Source: Variovorax sp. RA8 (lineage in GTDB: Bacteria; Pseudomonadota; Gammaproteobacteria; Burkholderiales; Burkholderiaceae_C). From it: 64,000 nucleotides of DNA. The stretch spans positions 3,844,001-3,908,000 of the forward strand of contig NZ_LR594662.1 of assembly GCF_901827175.1 (NCBI RefSeq), written 5' to 3'. The position numbers were made by a program, and so were the translations under genes. The notes below the pieces were generated by a model. The model was not told the DNA's origin, did not search any database, and worked only from the letters and a program-made list of their open reading frames with translations. Positions 19,478-32,010 of this stretch are shown here, piece after piece (within the stretch, counting starts at the first letter, position 1; each line of letters starts with the position of its first letter).

Positions 19478-19957
19478 ATGCCCGCCATTCAACTGACCCC
19501 TGCCCAGCGCAAGGTACATCGCGCAGAAGCGCACCATCTGGACCCGATCGTCATGGTCGGCAACGACGGGCTGACACCCGCCGTCAAGAAGGAGGCCGAC
19601 GCTGCGCTCAAGGCCCACGGCCTGATCAAGGTTCGCGTCTTCTCCGACGATCGTCCGGCGCGCGAGGCCATCCTGCAGGCCCTGGCCGAGGACTTGAACG
19701 CCGCGCCAATCCAGCACATCGGCAAGCTGCTGGTCCTCTGGCGCCCCATGCCCGAGAAGGCGCGCACGACGGACGAGGACCGCATGCCCGGTCCGCGCGA
19801 CGTCAAGGTCATCAAGTACAGCAAGCGCGGCGGCCAGCGGCCCGAGATCAAGACCCTGCAGGTGCTCGGCAACCAGCGGCTCACCCCCGGCGGCAACATC
19901 AAGCGCGCCAAGGCGAAGAAAAGCCTGTCCGTCAAGAAGCGCCGCCAGGCGGATTGA
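19478..19957 (+). CDS. yhbY: Ribosome-assembly RNA-binding protein YhbY
   Basis: CRS1/YhbY (CRM) domain protein that associates with pre-50S ribosomes. 159 aa, longer than the 97-aa E. coli protein. The CRM domain occupies about residues 5-95 ([36 protein letters not shown]). The added C-terminal part is highly basic ([11 protein letters not shown], then [15 protein letters not shown]) and probably binds RNA. The divergent yhbY/rlmE arrangement is shared with E. coli. A GATAAT element ends seven bases before the ATG, so the mRNA may be nearly leaderless. Confidence 0.93.
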   Translation: MPAIQLTPAQRKVHRAEAHHLDPIVMVGNDGLTPAVKKEADAALKAHGLIKVRVFSDDRPAREAILQALAEDLNAAPIQHIGKLLVLWRPMPEKARTTDEDRMPGPRDVKVIKYSKRGGQRPEIKTLQVLGNQRLTPGGNIKRAKAKKSLSVKKRRQAD

Positions 19958-19960
19958 AGG

Positions 19961-20728
19961 ATGCCGAGCCACGAAGGGGCGGCCCTCCCCCAGCGCCACA
20001 TCCTCTGCATGAAATGGGGCACCAAATACGGCCCCGACTACGTCAATCGCCTCTATGCGATGGTGCGCCGGCACCTGTCGGGCGAGTTCAATTTCGTCTG
20101 CCTGACCGACGACCCGAAGGGCATCCGCAGCGAGGTGCAGTGCCTTCCGATCCCTCCGCTGGACCTGGCGCTGGCGCCGGGCCAGGCGGACCGCGCCTGG
20201 AAGAAGCTGACCACCTTCGAGGAGAACCTCTACGGCCTGCGCGGCCGGGCGCTGTTCATCGACCTCGACGTGGTCATCGTCGGCAACCTCGATGCCTTCT
20301 TCGAGTATCCAGGCGAGTTCCTCATCATCCATGACTACGCCCGCCCCTGGCGCCGACGGCGCATCACGGGCAATTCTTCGGTCTACCGCTTCGAGATCGG
20401 CGCACATCCGGACGTGCTGGCGCATTTCCGCGAGAACATGGACGCGGTGCAGGCCAGGTACCGGAACGAGCAGACCTACCTGTCGGCCTTCATGCACCGC
20501 AAGGGCACGCTGGCCTACTGGCCGCCCGAATGGTGCCCAAGCTTCAAGTACCACGGCATCCCGGCCTGGCCCACCAACTACTGGCGCGAGCCCTTCGTGC
20601 CGGAAGGGGCGCGCATCATGGTCTTCCACGGGGAATGCAATCCGCCCGATGCCCTGGCGGGGCGCCGCAACCGGCGCTTCCGCTTCATCCGGCCGGCGCG
20701 CTGGATTACGCAGTTCTGGAACGCCTAG
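19961..20728 (+). CDS. Glycosyltransferase-like protein
   Basis: A 255-aa protein with GT-A-like features. The N-terminal strand is HILCMKWGTKYGPDYVNRLYAMV. A DxD-type motif lies in ALFIDLDVVIVGNLDAFF (about residue 97). The C-terminal part is aromatic-rich (WPPEWCPSFKYHGIPAWPTNYW) and ends in a MVFHGECNPPDA motif. This resembles a small family of bacterial glycosyltransferase-related proteins with no assigned donor or acceptor. It begins three bases after yhbY, so it is probably co-transcribed with it. Its stop codon shares a CTAG with that of the convergent DUF4149 gene. Confidence 0.72.
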   Translation: MPSHEGAALPQRHILCMKWGTKYGPDYVNRLYAMVRRHLSGEFNFVCLTDDPKGIRSEVQCLPIPPLDLALAPGQADRAWKKLTTFEENLYGLRGRALFIDLDVVIVGNLDAFFEYPGEFLIIHDYARPWRRRRITGNSSVYRFEIGAHPDVLAHFRENMDAVQARYRNEQTYLSAFMHRKGTLAYWPPEWCPSFKYHGIPAWPTNYWREPFVPEGARIMVFHGECNPPDALAGRRNRRFRFIRPARWITQFWNA

Positions 20729-21141
20729 GCTTCGCTGCGCCCCAGGCGCCAGAGCAGCACGCCGGTGCATAGCCACTGGCCCAGATACATGGCACTGCCG
20801 AGTGAGTGCCAGAGCCGTAGGTTCTCGCGTGCCAGGATGCGCGGCGCGACCGCGTATTCCTGGAGCAGGGCCAGCAGGAGGGCCGCGAGGATCCAGGCCA
20901 CCGCGACCCGCGAGGGCTGGTCGACCCGGTCCGCGGCGTTCGACCTGAAGTAGGTCAGCAAGACCAAGCCGCAGGCCACGGCCACCCAGCTCTGGGCCGA
21001 GAACAGCCGCCCCGCAAAGTTGCCGGCCAGGGTGGGGTTGCCGAGCTGAGCGAAGAGCATCGGCACGACCAGGAAGCCGATGGTCGTCAGGCTGCCCCAC
21101 CAGAGGGCCGCCACCAGCAGCGCGATGCGGTCTTTCACCAC
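20725..21141 (-). CDS. DUF4149 domain membrane protein
   Basis: A 138-aa inner-membrane protein with about four helices (approximately 6-28, 48-66, 79-98 and 115-134). It matches the DUF4149 pattern WWGSLTTIGFLVVPMLFAQLGN, then GRLFSAQSW. Function is unknown. The start is GTG (21141, or the adjacent GTG at 21138). It follows greA by seven bases on the same strand and probably shares its transcript. Confidence 0.82.
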   Translation of the reverse strand: MVKDRIALLVAALWWGSLTTIGFLVVPMLFAQLGNPTLAGNFAGRLFSAQSWVAVACGLVLLTYFRSNAADRVDQPSRVAVAWILAALLLALLQEYAVAPRILARENLRLWHSLGSAMYLGQWLCTGVLLWRLGRSEA

Positions 21142-21148
21142 GCGGGCG

Positions 21149-21628
21149 TCAGAGGTAGCTGACGCCCACGATCTCGTAACGCTTCACGCCGCCCGGGGCC
21201 TGTACCTCGGCGGTGTCGCCCTCCTCCTTGCCGATCAGCGCGCGCGCGATCGGGCTGGAGACGTTGATCAGGCCGAGCTTCAGGTCGGCCTCGTCCTCGC
21301 CGACGATCTGGTACTTGAGCGCCTCGCCGGTGTGCTCGTCCTCGAGCTCCACCGTCGAGCCGAAGACGACCTTGCCGCCTGCGTCGAGCTCGGACGGATC
21401 GATGATCTGCGCGTTCGAGAGCATGCCCTCGATCTGCTTGATGCGGCCTTCGATCCAGCCTTGGCGCTCCTTGGCCGCGTCGTAGTCCGCGTTCTCGCTG
21501 AGATCGCCCTGGGCGCGCGCCTCGGCGATCGCGGTGATGATCGAGGGTCGGTCGACGGACTTCAGGCGCTGCAGTTCGTCGCGCAGTTTCTCGGAGCCGC
21601 GCTTGGTAATCGGAATGGTATTGGCCAT
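21149..21628 (-). CDS. greA: Transcription elongation factor GreA
   Basis: Stimulates RNA cleavage by backtracked RNA polymerase. 159 aa, the usual size. The N-terminal coiled coil (about 1-75) holds the acidic tip in [12 protein letters not shown], and the C-terminal FKBP-like domain includes [13 protein letters not shown] and [26 protein letters not shown] site precedes the ATG. A 12-bp perfect hairpin lies 22 bases upstream of the start codon, in the transcript coming from carAB-kdoO. Confidence 0.97.
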   Translation of the reverse strand: MANTIPITKRGSEKLRDELQRLKSVDRPSIITAIAEARAQGDLSENADYDAAKERQGWIEGRIKQIEGMLSNAQIIDPSELDAGGKVVFGSTVELEDEHTGEALKYQIVGEDEADLKLGLINVSSPIARALIGKEEGDTAEVQAPGGVKRYEIVGVSYL

Positions 21629-21650
21629 GTTTTGTCTCTCCAGAAAGCGA

Positions 21651-21678
21651 AACCGCCGAACGCTGCCGTTCGGCGGTT
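21651..21678 (-). terminator. Perfect 12-bp hairpin just upstream of greA
   Basis: On the minus strand AACCGCCGAACG, loop GCAG, CGTTCGGCGGTT is a perfect 12-bp stem. It is followed by TTCGCTTTCTGG, a poor U-tract. It sits between the kdoO stop (16 bases away) and the greA ribosome binding site, so it could be a weak terminator, an attenuator or a processing site. Confidence 0.65.
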
Positions 21679-21694
21679 CATGGAAGGAAAAAGA

Positions 21695-22564
21695 TCAGAC
21701 GAGCGTGCGTCCGGTCAGCCGGCTCAGGATGGCGAGCGGGCTCGAATCTGGATTGTATTGCCTTGCGGCGGGCAAGTGCAGCGTCTGCTCCAGCATGTAC
21801 TGGCCGGACATGACGGCGTGCGAGGTCTGGTCCGAAAAGCACACCCAAACCGATCCGGCCGGAAAGGGTACGGTCTCCTGCTGGGCGTTCTTCTGGTAGT
21901 CGAGGTCCGACTTCATGCCGTCGTGCAGCTGCAGCATCAGGTGGTCGTATTCGCTGCGGAAAGACTTGGTGACATGGAGGGTCTGCAGCAACCGGGCCTG
22001 CCAGCGCGAGTAAGGCCTGGCGCGCGGCAGGAAGCGCCCGGCCACCGCCTCGAAAGGCTCTCCTACCCGCCAGACGCGTGGCGCGCCGTCGGGGTTCACA
22101 TTGGTGAAGACGCGCAGGATGCGCTCGCCGTAGTTCGGACGCGAGGGAAAGGAGTCGATGTGCAGCCGGCGGTCGTCGGCGCGCCAGGACTGCAAGCGCG
22201 TCTCAACCTGCGCGGGCCGGTAGCTGGTCGGCGCCAGGCGCAGCGCGGGCGTGTAGTGCGGCAGCAGGCCGTGGATCAACTGCCGGGCCTGGGCGCGGAA
22301 GCGCCCCACCATCGCGGCGACGGCCTGCTGCCGGGCCTCGTCGCCTGCCACGCCCTTCAGGCGGCCGTTGGCGTCCAGGCTGATGTTGCGCACGTCTGGC
22401 GACAGGATCGAGGGCGTCAGCAGTTCAAGCTCGCCGGCCCGCAGCTCGAAACCCAGCCGCGGGAAGCACAGCACCTTGCCGGCCTCGAGCGCGGTGATCC
22501 ATGCCTCGTTGGGCGTGGCGCCGGTCCAGTCGGCCAGGTCGAGTTCAACCAGCTGCGTTGCCAT
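21695..22564 (-). CDS. kdoO: Kdo hydroxylase (Fe(II)/2-oxoglutarate dioxygenase)
   Basis: A 289-aa protein matching the 3-deoxy-D-manno-oct-2-ulosonic acid (Kdo) 3-hydroxylase family known from Burkholderia and Yersinia, which converts Kdo to Ko in the LPS inner core. The iron triad is visible: H135 and D137 in LHIDSFPSRP, and H249 in SDQTSHAVMSG. There is no signal peptide, in keeping with action at the inner-membrane cytoplasmic face. The gene starts 21 bases after carB. The symbol follows the literature name; family recall is confident, but substrate specificity is not proven. Confidence 0.85.
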   Translation of the reverse strand: MATQLVELDLADWTGATPNEAWITALEAGKVLCFPRLGFELRAGELELLTPSILSPDVRNISLDANGRLKGVAGDEARQQAVAAMVGRFRAQARQLIHGLLPHYTPALRLAPTSYRPAQVETRLQSWRADDRRLHIDSFPSRPNYGERILRVFTNVNPDGAPRVWRVGEPFEAVAGRFLPRARPYSRWQARLLQTLHVTKSFRSEYDHLMLQLHDGMKSDLDYQKNAQQETVPFPAGSVWVCFSDQTSHAVMSGQYMLEQTLHLPAARQYNPDSSPLAILSRLTGRTLV

Positions 22565-22585
22565 GGCGGTTCGTTCACGCCTCCC

Positions 22586-25805
<3,220 letters not shown>

Positions 25806-25813
<8 letters not shown>

Positions 25814-27005
25814 TCTTCTGCCCTTCTTTGTGACTTTGCATGAGCGCCGTGAAGCGATCGAACAGGTAGCTGATGTCGTGCGGGCCCGGCGAGGCCTCGG
25901 GGTGGCCCTGGAAGCAGAAGGCGGGCTTGTCGGTGCGCGCCAGGCCCTGCAATGTGCCGTCGAACAGGCTGATGTGGGTGGGGCGCAGGTTGGCCGGCAG
26001 CGTCTTCTCGTCGACCGCGAAGCCATGGTTCTGGCTGGTGATGCTCACGCGGGCGTTGTCGAGGTCCTTGACCGGGTGGTTGGCGCCGTGGTGGCCGAAC
26101 TTCATCTTGAAGGTCTTCGCGCCCGAAGCCAGCGCCATGATCTGGTGGCCCAGGCAGATGCCGAAGACCGGGATGCCGGTCTCGATCAGCTCGCGCGTGG
26201 CCGCGATCGCGTAGTCGCAGGGCTCCGGATCGCCGGGGCCGTTGGCCAGGAAGATGCCGTCCGGACGCAGCTTGAGGACGTCGGCCGCGGGTGTCTGGGC
26301 CGGCACGACGGTGATGCGCGCGCCGCGCTGCGCGATCATGCGCAGGATGTTCTTCTTGACGCCGTAGTCATAGGCGACGACATGGAACTTCGGCGTGATC
26401 TGCACGCCGTAGCCCGGCTTGCCGTCCACATGGACGAGCTTCCATTCGGTCTGGGTCCACTCGTAGGTTTCCTTGACCGACACCACCTTGGCCAGGTCGA
26501 GGCCGGACATGCTGGGCGCGGCCTTGGCGTCGGAAATCGCCTTGTCGATCAAGGCCTGCGAAATGCTCTCGTCGGGCGCCAGGCCAAGGATGCAGCCGTT
26601 CTGCGCGCCGTGTGTGCGCAGATGGCGGGTGAGCTTGCGGGTGTCGATGTTCGCGATGGCGACGGTCTTGCCGCGCACCAGGTACTCGGCCAGCGTGGCG
26701 CTCTTGCGGAAGTTGGACGCCAGGAGAGGCAGGTCCTTGACGATCAGGCCCGCGGCATGGATCTTGTCGGCCTCGATGTCTTCCTCGTTGACGCCATAGT
26801 TGCCGATGTGCGGATACGTGAGCGTCACGATCTGCTGGCAATAGCTGGGATCGGTCAGGATTTCCTGATAACCGGTCATGGCGGTGTTGAACACCACTTC
26901 GCCGGTGGTGGCGCCTTGCGCGCCGATCGAATTGCCGAGAAAGACCGTGCCGTCTGCAAGCGCCAGGATGGCGGGCGGGAATTTTCCCTTGAGAGACAAA
27001 AGCAC
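25806..27005 (-). CDS. carA: Carbamoyl-phosphate synthase small subunit
   Basis: Glutamine amidotransferase subunit that passes ammonia to CarB. 399 aa. The N-terminal CPSase_sm domain is followed by a class I GATase domain with nucleophile Cys in FGICLGHQ and the catalytic His/Glu in [11 protein letters not shown]. The start is GTG 27005, with GGAG six bases upstream and the standard N-terminus [18 protein letters not shown]. The upstream extension of this frame is non-coding. A TATAAT element lies about 120 bases upstream. Confidence 0.96.
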
Positions 27006-27123
27006 TGGGATCTCCGAATGGATGACGCCCACGGCGGACCCAAGATGAGGCTCTTGGTCGCGACTTTCGTCGAGGAGTTGGCTTGCGTGCGCTATGGGCG
27101 AGGTGTGAGCGGGAAAGCCCTTG

Positions 27124-27129
27124 ATTATA
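27124..27129 (-). promoter_or_regulatory. Promoter -10 element for carA
   Basis: TATAAT on the minus strand, a perfect -10, lies just past the stop codon of the upstream rRNA methylase gene. It would give a leader of about 110 bases before the carA GTG. No good -35 is visible 16-18 bases upstream. I see no attenuator or PyrR-like element in the leader. Confidence 0.5.
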
Positions 27130-27141
27130 GCCCGCGCCGCG

Positions 27142-27921
27142 TTATCCCTGGCTCGCTGCGGCGCTCGCGTGCAGGCAGATGGCCGCCGCCGCCGCGACGT
27201 TGAGCGACTCCTCGCCACCCGGCTGGGCAATGCGCACCTGCAGGGTCGCGCGCGCCTCCAGCGCCGCCGAAAGCCCCTGCCCTTCGTGGCCCATCAGCCA
27301 GGCGCAGGGGTTCGGCAGGCGGACCCGGTTCAGCCATTCGCCGCGGTGCGAACTGGTCGCGATGCAGGGCACGGCCAGGGCATCCAGTGCCTCCAGCTCG
27401 ACCCCCTCGACCAGCCGCAATCCGAAATGCGCGCCCATGCCGGCCCGCAGCACCTTGGGCGACCAGAGCGCCGCCGTGCCCTTGAGCGCGATCACCTGGG
27501 CGAAACCGAAGGCCGCCGCGCTGCGCAGGATGGAGCCGACGTTGCCGGCGTCCTGCAGCCGGTCGAGCACCACGGTGGCTGCGTCGGGGGCGATCGGCGG
27601 GGGCGCCGGCAGGTCGAGCACGAAGCCCATCGCGGCCGGCGACTCCAGCCCGCTCACGCCAGCCAGCAGTGCGTCGGCGACCACCACGGTCTTGTCCGCC
27701 GCGCCGGCCCACTCGTGGTGTGCCGTTGGCCACGCGGACTCGGTGAACACGGCGATGGCCGCACGCACACCGCGCTCGCGTGCCGCCCGGCACAGGTGGT
27801 CACCCTCCAGCCAGACGCGGCCCGACTTGCGATAGCCCCCCGAGTCGTGCGCCAGCTTGCGCAGTTCCTTGAGGAGCGGGTTGTCCCGCGAGCTGATATG
27901 GCTGGGCTCGGCTGCGGTCAT
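27142..27921 (-). CDS. TrmH/SpoU family RNA methyltransferase
   Basis: A 259-aa SPOUT-class 2'-O-ribose methyltransferase. An N-terminal substrate-binding domain starts [16 protein letters not shown]. The knotted SAM domain contains [34 protein letters not shown] and the final [20 protein letters not shown]. The target nucleotide (23S rRNA or tRNA) cannot be read from the sequence. The ATG overlaps the rnhB stop by four bases. It closes the 42-27 kb minus-strand supercluster. Confidence 0.9.
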   Translation of the reverse strand: MTAAEPSHISSRDNPLLKELRKLAHDSGGYRKSGRVWLEGDHLCRAARERGVRAAIAVFTESAWPTAHHEWAGAADKTVVVADALLAGVSGLESPAAMGFVLDLPAPPPIAPDAATVVLDRLQDAGNVGSILRSAAAFGFAQVIALKGTAALWSPKVLRAGMGAHFGLRLVEGVELEALDALAVPCIATSSHRGEWLNRVRLPNPCAWLMGHEGQGLSAALEARATLQVRIAQPGGEESLNVAAAAAICLHASAAASQG

Positions 27922-28637
27922 GGCGCCGGTCGCAGCTCGACCTGCATCGTCTGGACCTGCACCGTCTCGACGCGCAGCTCGCCCGATGCAATGACCAGCG
28001 GAGTCTCCTCGCCGGCCGCGCGCGCGAGCGCTGCGGCCACCGGGCTGAAGGAACGACGGTGATGCACGCAGGCACCATGGCGCAGCAGTGCCTCCAGGTG
28101 CTCGGGCGTGCTGTAGCCCTTGTGCCCGGCAAAGCCGTAGTGAGGGAACTCGGCATGCAGCTGCTCGCACAGCCGGTCGCGATGCACCTTGGCCAGGATC
28201 GAGGCGGCCGAGATCGATTTCACGATGGCGTCGCCGCCCACAACAGCCTCTGCGAGCACGTCCAGCCTGGGCAAGCGATTGCCGTCGACCAGCACCTTGG
28301 CCGGCTTGAGGCGTAGCCCTTCGACCGCTCGCTTCATCGCAAGCATGGTGGCGCCGAGAATGTTGTGCTCGTCGATCTCCTCGACGCTCGCCTGGGCCAC
28401 CGAGCAGCACAGGGCCTTGGCCAGGATCTGGTCGTTGAGTCGCTCGCGCTGAAGCGCGGTGAGGGTTTTCGAATCGGCCAGGCCGCGGATTCGCCGCTGG
28501 TCGTCCAGGATCACGGCCGCAGCCACCACCGGCCCGGCCAGCGGGCCGCGCCCGGCCTCGTCGACACCAGCCACCAGGCCTGGCGCATCCCATGCCAACC
28601 TGGCCTGTTCAGCCTTCAATAACTTTCTGGATCGCAT
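27918..28637 (-). CDS. rnhB: Ribonuclease HII
   Basis: Cleaves RNA in RNA-DNA hybrids, including single ribonucleotides. The catalytic core [19 protein letters not shown] lies near residue 24, with the remaining acidic residues in LVDGNRLP and KVHRDRL. ATG 28637 overlaps the lpxB 3' end by 29 bases. An internal TTG at 28598 is a possible alternative start. The C-terminal tail after HHRRSFSP is about 45 residues longer than in the shortest homologues. Confidence 0.93.
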   Translation of the reverse strand: MRSRKLLKAEQARLAWDAPGLVAGVDEAGRGPLAGPVVAAAVILDDQRRIRGLADSKTLTALQRERLNDQILAKALCCSVAQASVEEIDEHNILGATMLAMKRAVEGLRLKPAKVLVDGNRLPRLDVLAEAVVGGDAIVKSISAASILAKVHRDRLCEQLHAEFPHYGFAGHKGYSTPEHLEALLRHGACVHHRRSFSPVAAALARAAGEETPLVIASGELRVETVQVQTMQVELRPAP

Positions 28638-29757
28638 CGGCGCACAGTGTCGGCGTATCTCGCTGCAATTCGGCGTGCAGCGCGCAAAAACGTTGTTGCA
28701 AGGCGTGAACCTTGTCCGGGGAAGCCAGCCAGGCCAGCGTCGCCTCGGCCAGGGCCTGCGGCGTGGCCGCCTCCTGGATCAGCTCCGGCACGACGAAGTC
28801 GCTGCACAGGATGTTGGGCAGGCCGACCCAGGGCTGCAGCTGCTTGCGGCGCATCAGGGCCCAGGACATCGGGTTCATGTTGTAGGCGATCACCATCGGT
28901 CGTTTGAAAAGCGCGGCCTCGAGGGTGGCGGTGCCGCTGGCGATCAGCGTGACGTCGCAAGCGGCCAGCGCCGCGTGCGAGCGGCCGTCGATCAGCTGCA
29001 CGCGCCCCTTCATCGCGCTCGCTGCCAGGAGCTGTTCGACCTCGTCGTGCAGGCTGGGCAGCGCGGGCAGGATGAAGCGCAGCTCGGGCCGGGCCTGCTG
29101 CATCAGCGCGGCTGCGGCAAAGAAGCGATCCGCCAGATAGCGCAGCTCCGAACGCCGGCTTCCCGGCAGCAGCGCCACCACGGGCGCTTCCGCATCCAGG
29201 CCGAGCGCCGTGCGTGCGGCGGCGCGGTCCGGCGTCATCGGGATCACGTCGGCGAGCGGATGGCCGACATAGCTGGCGGCGATGCCATGTTCGGCGAGCA
29301 AGGCGGGCTCGAAGGGGAAGATGCACAGCACGTGGTCGGCCGCCGCTCGCAGCTTCTCGACGCGCTCCGGCCGCCAGGCCCAGATCGAGGGGCAGACGAA
29401 ATGGGCCGTCTTCATGCCGCGCTCGCGCAGAGCCGCTTCGAGATCGAGGTTGAAATCCGGCGCATCGACGCCGATGAAGATCCTGGCGCCTTCGCGCAGC
29501 AGCCGCGCCTTGAGCTGCCGCCGGATGCCGGCAATCTCGGCGTAGTGGCGCAACACCTCGATATAGCCGCGCACCGCCAGCTTTTCCTGGGGCCACCACG
29601 TTTCGAAGCCCCGCCTCTGCATCTGCGGACCGCCGATGCCGACGGCCATCATGTCGGGCCAGCGGGTCTTCAGGCCGTCCAGCAACAGGCCTGCGAGCAG
29701 GTCGCCCGAAGCCTCTCCCGCGACGAGGGCAAACCGCCGCTGCGCGTCCTGCACCAC
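28609..29757 (-). CDS. lpxB: Lipid-A-disaccharide synthase
   Basis: GT19 glycosyltransferase joining lipid X and UDP-diacylglucosamine in lipid A synthesis, a peripheral inner-membrane enzyme. About 382 aa. Motifs include [12 protein letters not shown] at the N-terminus, [24 protein letters not shown] and [11 protein letters not shown]. It starts at GTG 29757 or the adjacent GTG 29754. GAGGAG overlapping the lpxA stop is better spaced (six bases) for the second one. It follows lpxA directly. Confidence 0.96.
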   Translation of the reverse strand: MVQDAQRRFALVAGEASGDLLAGLLLDGLKTRWPDMMAVGIGGPQMQRRGFETWWPQEKLAVRGYIEVLRHYAEIAGIRRQLKARLLREGARIFIGVDAPDFNLDLEAALRERGMKTAHFVCPSIWAWRPERVEKLRAAADHVLCIFPFEPALLAEHGIAASYVGHPLADVIPMTPDRAAARTALGLDAEAPVVALLPGSRRSELRYLADRFFAAAALMQQARPELRFILPALPSLHDEVEQLLAASAMKGRVQLIDGRSHAALAACDVTLIASGTATLEAALFKRPMVIAYNMNPMSWALMRRKQLQPWVGLPNILCSDFVVPELIQEAATPQALAEATLAWLASPDKVHALQQRFCALHAELQRDTPTLCADAIQKVIEG

Positions 29758-29764
29758 GGGCTCC

Positions 29765-30553
29765 TCAGCGCACGATGCCGCGCGTCGCGCCGGCCAGGAA
29801 GGCGTTCATCAGGGCGACGTCGGCCGCCGCTTCGGGCATCTGCGTCGCCAGCGCCTCAATGGCGCCGCGCGCATCGTCGAGCGTCCTGCCCTGCCGGTAC
29901 AGCAGCCGGTGCATCTGCTTGACGGCGGCGATCCGCGCGTCGGAAAAATTGCGCCGGCGCAAGCCCACCACATTGAAACCGCGCACCTCGAGCGGATTGC
30001 CATCGACCAGCATGAAGGGCGGCACGTCCTGCGCGACCGCGCTGGCGAAGCCGATCATCGCGTGGGCACCCACCGAGACGAACTGGTGGATGCCCGTCAG
30101 CCCGCCCACCGTCACCCAGTCGGCCAAGTGCACATGGCCTGCCAGCGTCGTGTTGTTGGCCAGCGTGGTGTGGTCGTCGACCCGGCAATCGTGCGCGATG
30201 TGCGTGTAGGCCATGATCCAGTTGTCGCTGCCCACGCGCGTGACGCCGCCCGCCCCCGGCACGCCGATGTTGAAGGTGCAGAACTCGCGGATGGTATTGC
30301 GGTCGCCGATGACCAGCTCGGTCGGCTCGCCCGCGTACTTCTTGTCCTGCGGAATCGCCCCCAGCGAGGCGAACTGGAAGATCCGGTTGTCGCGCCCGAT
30401 GGTGGTGCGGCCCTCGATCACGCAATGCGATCCGATGGTGGTGCCGGCGCCGACCCGCACGTGCGGGCCGATCACGGCGTACGGGCCGACACTGACGGTC
30501 GGATCGAGTTCGGCCTTCGCGTCGACGATGGCTGTCGAATGAATCTGCGTCAT
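29765..30553 (-). CDS. lpxA: UDP-N-acetylglucosamine acyltransferase
   Basis: First enzyme of lipid A synthesis, a left-handed beta-helix trimer that transfers a 3-hydroxyacyl group to UDP-GlcNAc. 262 aa. Hexapeptide repeats run from residue 4 to about 190 ([20 protein letters not shown] onward). The catalytic His lies in the [10 protein letters not shown] region. A C-terminal helical domain follows. It lies 16 bases after fabZ and 7 before lpxB. Confidence 0.97.
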   Translation of the reverse strand: MTQIHSTAIVDAKAELDPTVSVGPYAVIGPHVRVGAGTTIGSHCVIEGRTTIGRDNRIFQFASLGAIPQDKKYAGEPTELVIGDRNTIREFCTFNIGVPGAGGVTRVGSDNWIMAYTHIAHDCRVDDHTTLANNTTLAGHVHLADWVTVGGLTGIHQFVSVGAHAMIGFASAVAQDVPPFMLVDGNPLEVRGFNVVGLRRRNFSDARIAAVKQMHRLLYRQGRTLDDARGAIEALATQMPEAAADVALMNAFLAGATRGIVR

Positions 30554-30569
30554 GCCTTCGCGAGCACGA

Positions 30570-31013
30570 TCAGCTGATCTGGCGCATCGCGCACATCAAG
30601 CTGGCTTCGCAGGCCAGCTCGCTGCCGACCAGCGCGCGCCCCTTGAACTTCGATATGCCAGCCTTCATGCGCTCGATCTCGACCTCGAGCGTCAACTGGT
30701 CACCGGGCTCCACCGGGCGCTTGAAGCGCGCGCCGTCGATGGCCGCGAAGTAGTACACGGTGTTGTCGTCCGGAACGATGTCCAGCGAATGGAAGGACAG
30801 CAGCGCCGCGGCCTGCGCCATGGCCTCCAGCATCAGCACGCCAGGCATCACCGGACGGTGCGGGAAGTGGCCGTTGAAGAACGGCTCGTTCATGGTCACG
30901 TTCTTGAGCGCCGTGATGCGCTTGCCCTTTTCCATCTCGAGCACGCGGTCCACCAGCAGGAAGGGGTAGCGGTGGGGCAGTAGTTTGAGGATCTGATGGA
31001 TGTCGAGCGTCAT
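30570..31013 (-). CDS. fabZ: 3-hydroxyacyl-ACP dehydratase FabZ
   Basis: Hot-dog fold dehydratase of fatty acid elongation, competing with LpxA/LpxD for hydroxyacyl-ACP. 147 aa. The active site is in [20 protein letters not shown], with the catalytic His and Glu. The start is ATG 31013 ([18 protein letters not shown]), overlapping the lpxD stop by four bases. The upstream extension of this frame is within lpxD. Confidence 0.97.
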   Translation of the reverse strand: MTLDIHQILKLLPHRYPFLLVDRVLEMEKGKRITALKNVTMNEPFFNGHFPHRPVMPGVLMLEAMAQAAALLSFHSLDIVPDDNTVYYFAAIDGARFKRPVEPGDQLTLEVEIERMKAGISKFKGRALVGSELACEASLMCAMRQIS

Positions 31014-31996
31014 GATTGCTTGTCCTGCATCGCCGATTTTTCCAGCGCCTTGAGGCGTTCCCGCAGGGCGTGCAGTTGTTTGAGGGTCGCGGCATTTCTC
31101 TCCCAGGCGGCATTGTCGTCGATGGGAAACACGCCGGTGTACTGGCCCGGCTTGAGAATGGAGCGCGTGACCACCGTCGCGGCCGAGATGTGGACTCCGT
31201 CCGCCATCCTCAGGTGCCCCAGCACGATCGCGCCGCCGCCGATGGTGCAGTTCGCACCGATGTCGGCACTGCCCGCCACGCCGACGCAACCGGCCATGGC
31301 GGTGTTCCGGCCCACGCGCACGTTGTGGCCGATCTGGATCAGGTTATCGAGCTTGACGCCGTCCTCGATGACCGTGTCCTCGAGCGCGCCGCGGTCGATG
31401 CAGGTGTTGGCGCCGATCTCCACGTCATCGCCGATGCGCACTGCGCCGAGCTGCTCGATCTTGACCCAGGTGCCCTGGTGCGGCGCGAGCCCGAAGCCAT
31501 CGGCCCCGATCACCACGCCGGGATGCAGCAGGCAACGGGCGCCGACGATGCAGTCCTCGCTCACCGTCACCCTGGACTTCAGGACCGTCTGCGCGCCGAT
31601 GCGCGCACCCCGCTCGACCACGCATAGCGCGCCGATGCGCGCGCTGGGGTCGATGTGTGCATCGGGGTCGATCACCGCGCTGGGATGGATGCGCGCGCCC
31701 TCGGGCCTGGCGTGGGACTGCTTCCACATCTGCGTCAGGCGGGCGAAGTAGAGGTAGGGATCGGGCGCCAGGATGAACGCACCGCGCCGGGCCGCCACCT
31801 CCCGCATCGCCGGCGACACGATGACGCAGCCGGCCTTCGAGGCCGCAAGCTCCTTCTGGTACTTGGGATGGCTCAGGAAGCTGAGCGCATCTGCCTGCGC
31901 AGTCGCCAGCGGCGCGAGGCGCTCGATCGACAGCCCAGGATCGCCCTGCAGTTCGCCGCCGAGGGCTTCAACGATTGCGCCTAGCCGCAGTGCCAC
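31010..31996 (-). CDS. lpxD: UDP-3-O-acylglucosamine N-acyltransferase
   Basis: Third step of lipid A synthesis, adding the N-linked 3-hydroxyacyl chain. 328 aa. The N-terminal uridine-binding domain ([16 protein letters not shown]) precedes hexapeptide repeats from about residue 100 to 290. The catalytic His is in the GHNVRVGRN region. The C-terminal helix is SAMQDKQ-ended. The start codon is GTG 31996. I see no better ATG in the 14 bases after the skp gene. Confidence 0.95.
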   Translation of the reverse strand: MALRLGAIVEALGGELQGDPGLSIERLAPLATAQADALSFLSHPKYQKELAASKAGCVIVSPAMREVAARRGAFILAPDPYLYFARLTQMWKQSHARPEGARIHPSAVIDPDAHIDPSARIGALCVVERGARIGAQTVLKSRVTVSEDCIVGARCLLHPGVVIGADGFGLAPHQGTWVKIEQLGAVRIGDDVEIGANTCIDRGALEDTVIEDGVKLDNLIQIGHNVRVGRNTAMAGCVGVAGSADIGANCTIGGGAIVLGHLRMADGVHISAATVVTRSILKPGQYTGVFPIDDNAAWERNAATLKQLHALRERLKALEKSAMQDKQS

Positions 31997-32010
31997 ACGG
32001 GTTCACGGCG

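Noticed and set aside
25814..26026. N-terminal extension of CarB in the same frame
   Set aside because: It lies wholly inside carA, and the conserved CarB N-terminus begins at ATG 25813.
27005..27123. Pyrimidine-responsive attenuator or riboswitch in the carA leader
   Set aside because: The leader has no terminator stem with U-tract, no leader peptide rich in pyrimidine-sensing signals and no recognisable PyrR-type fold.
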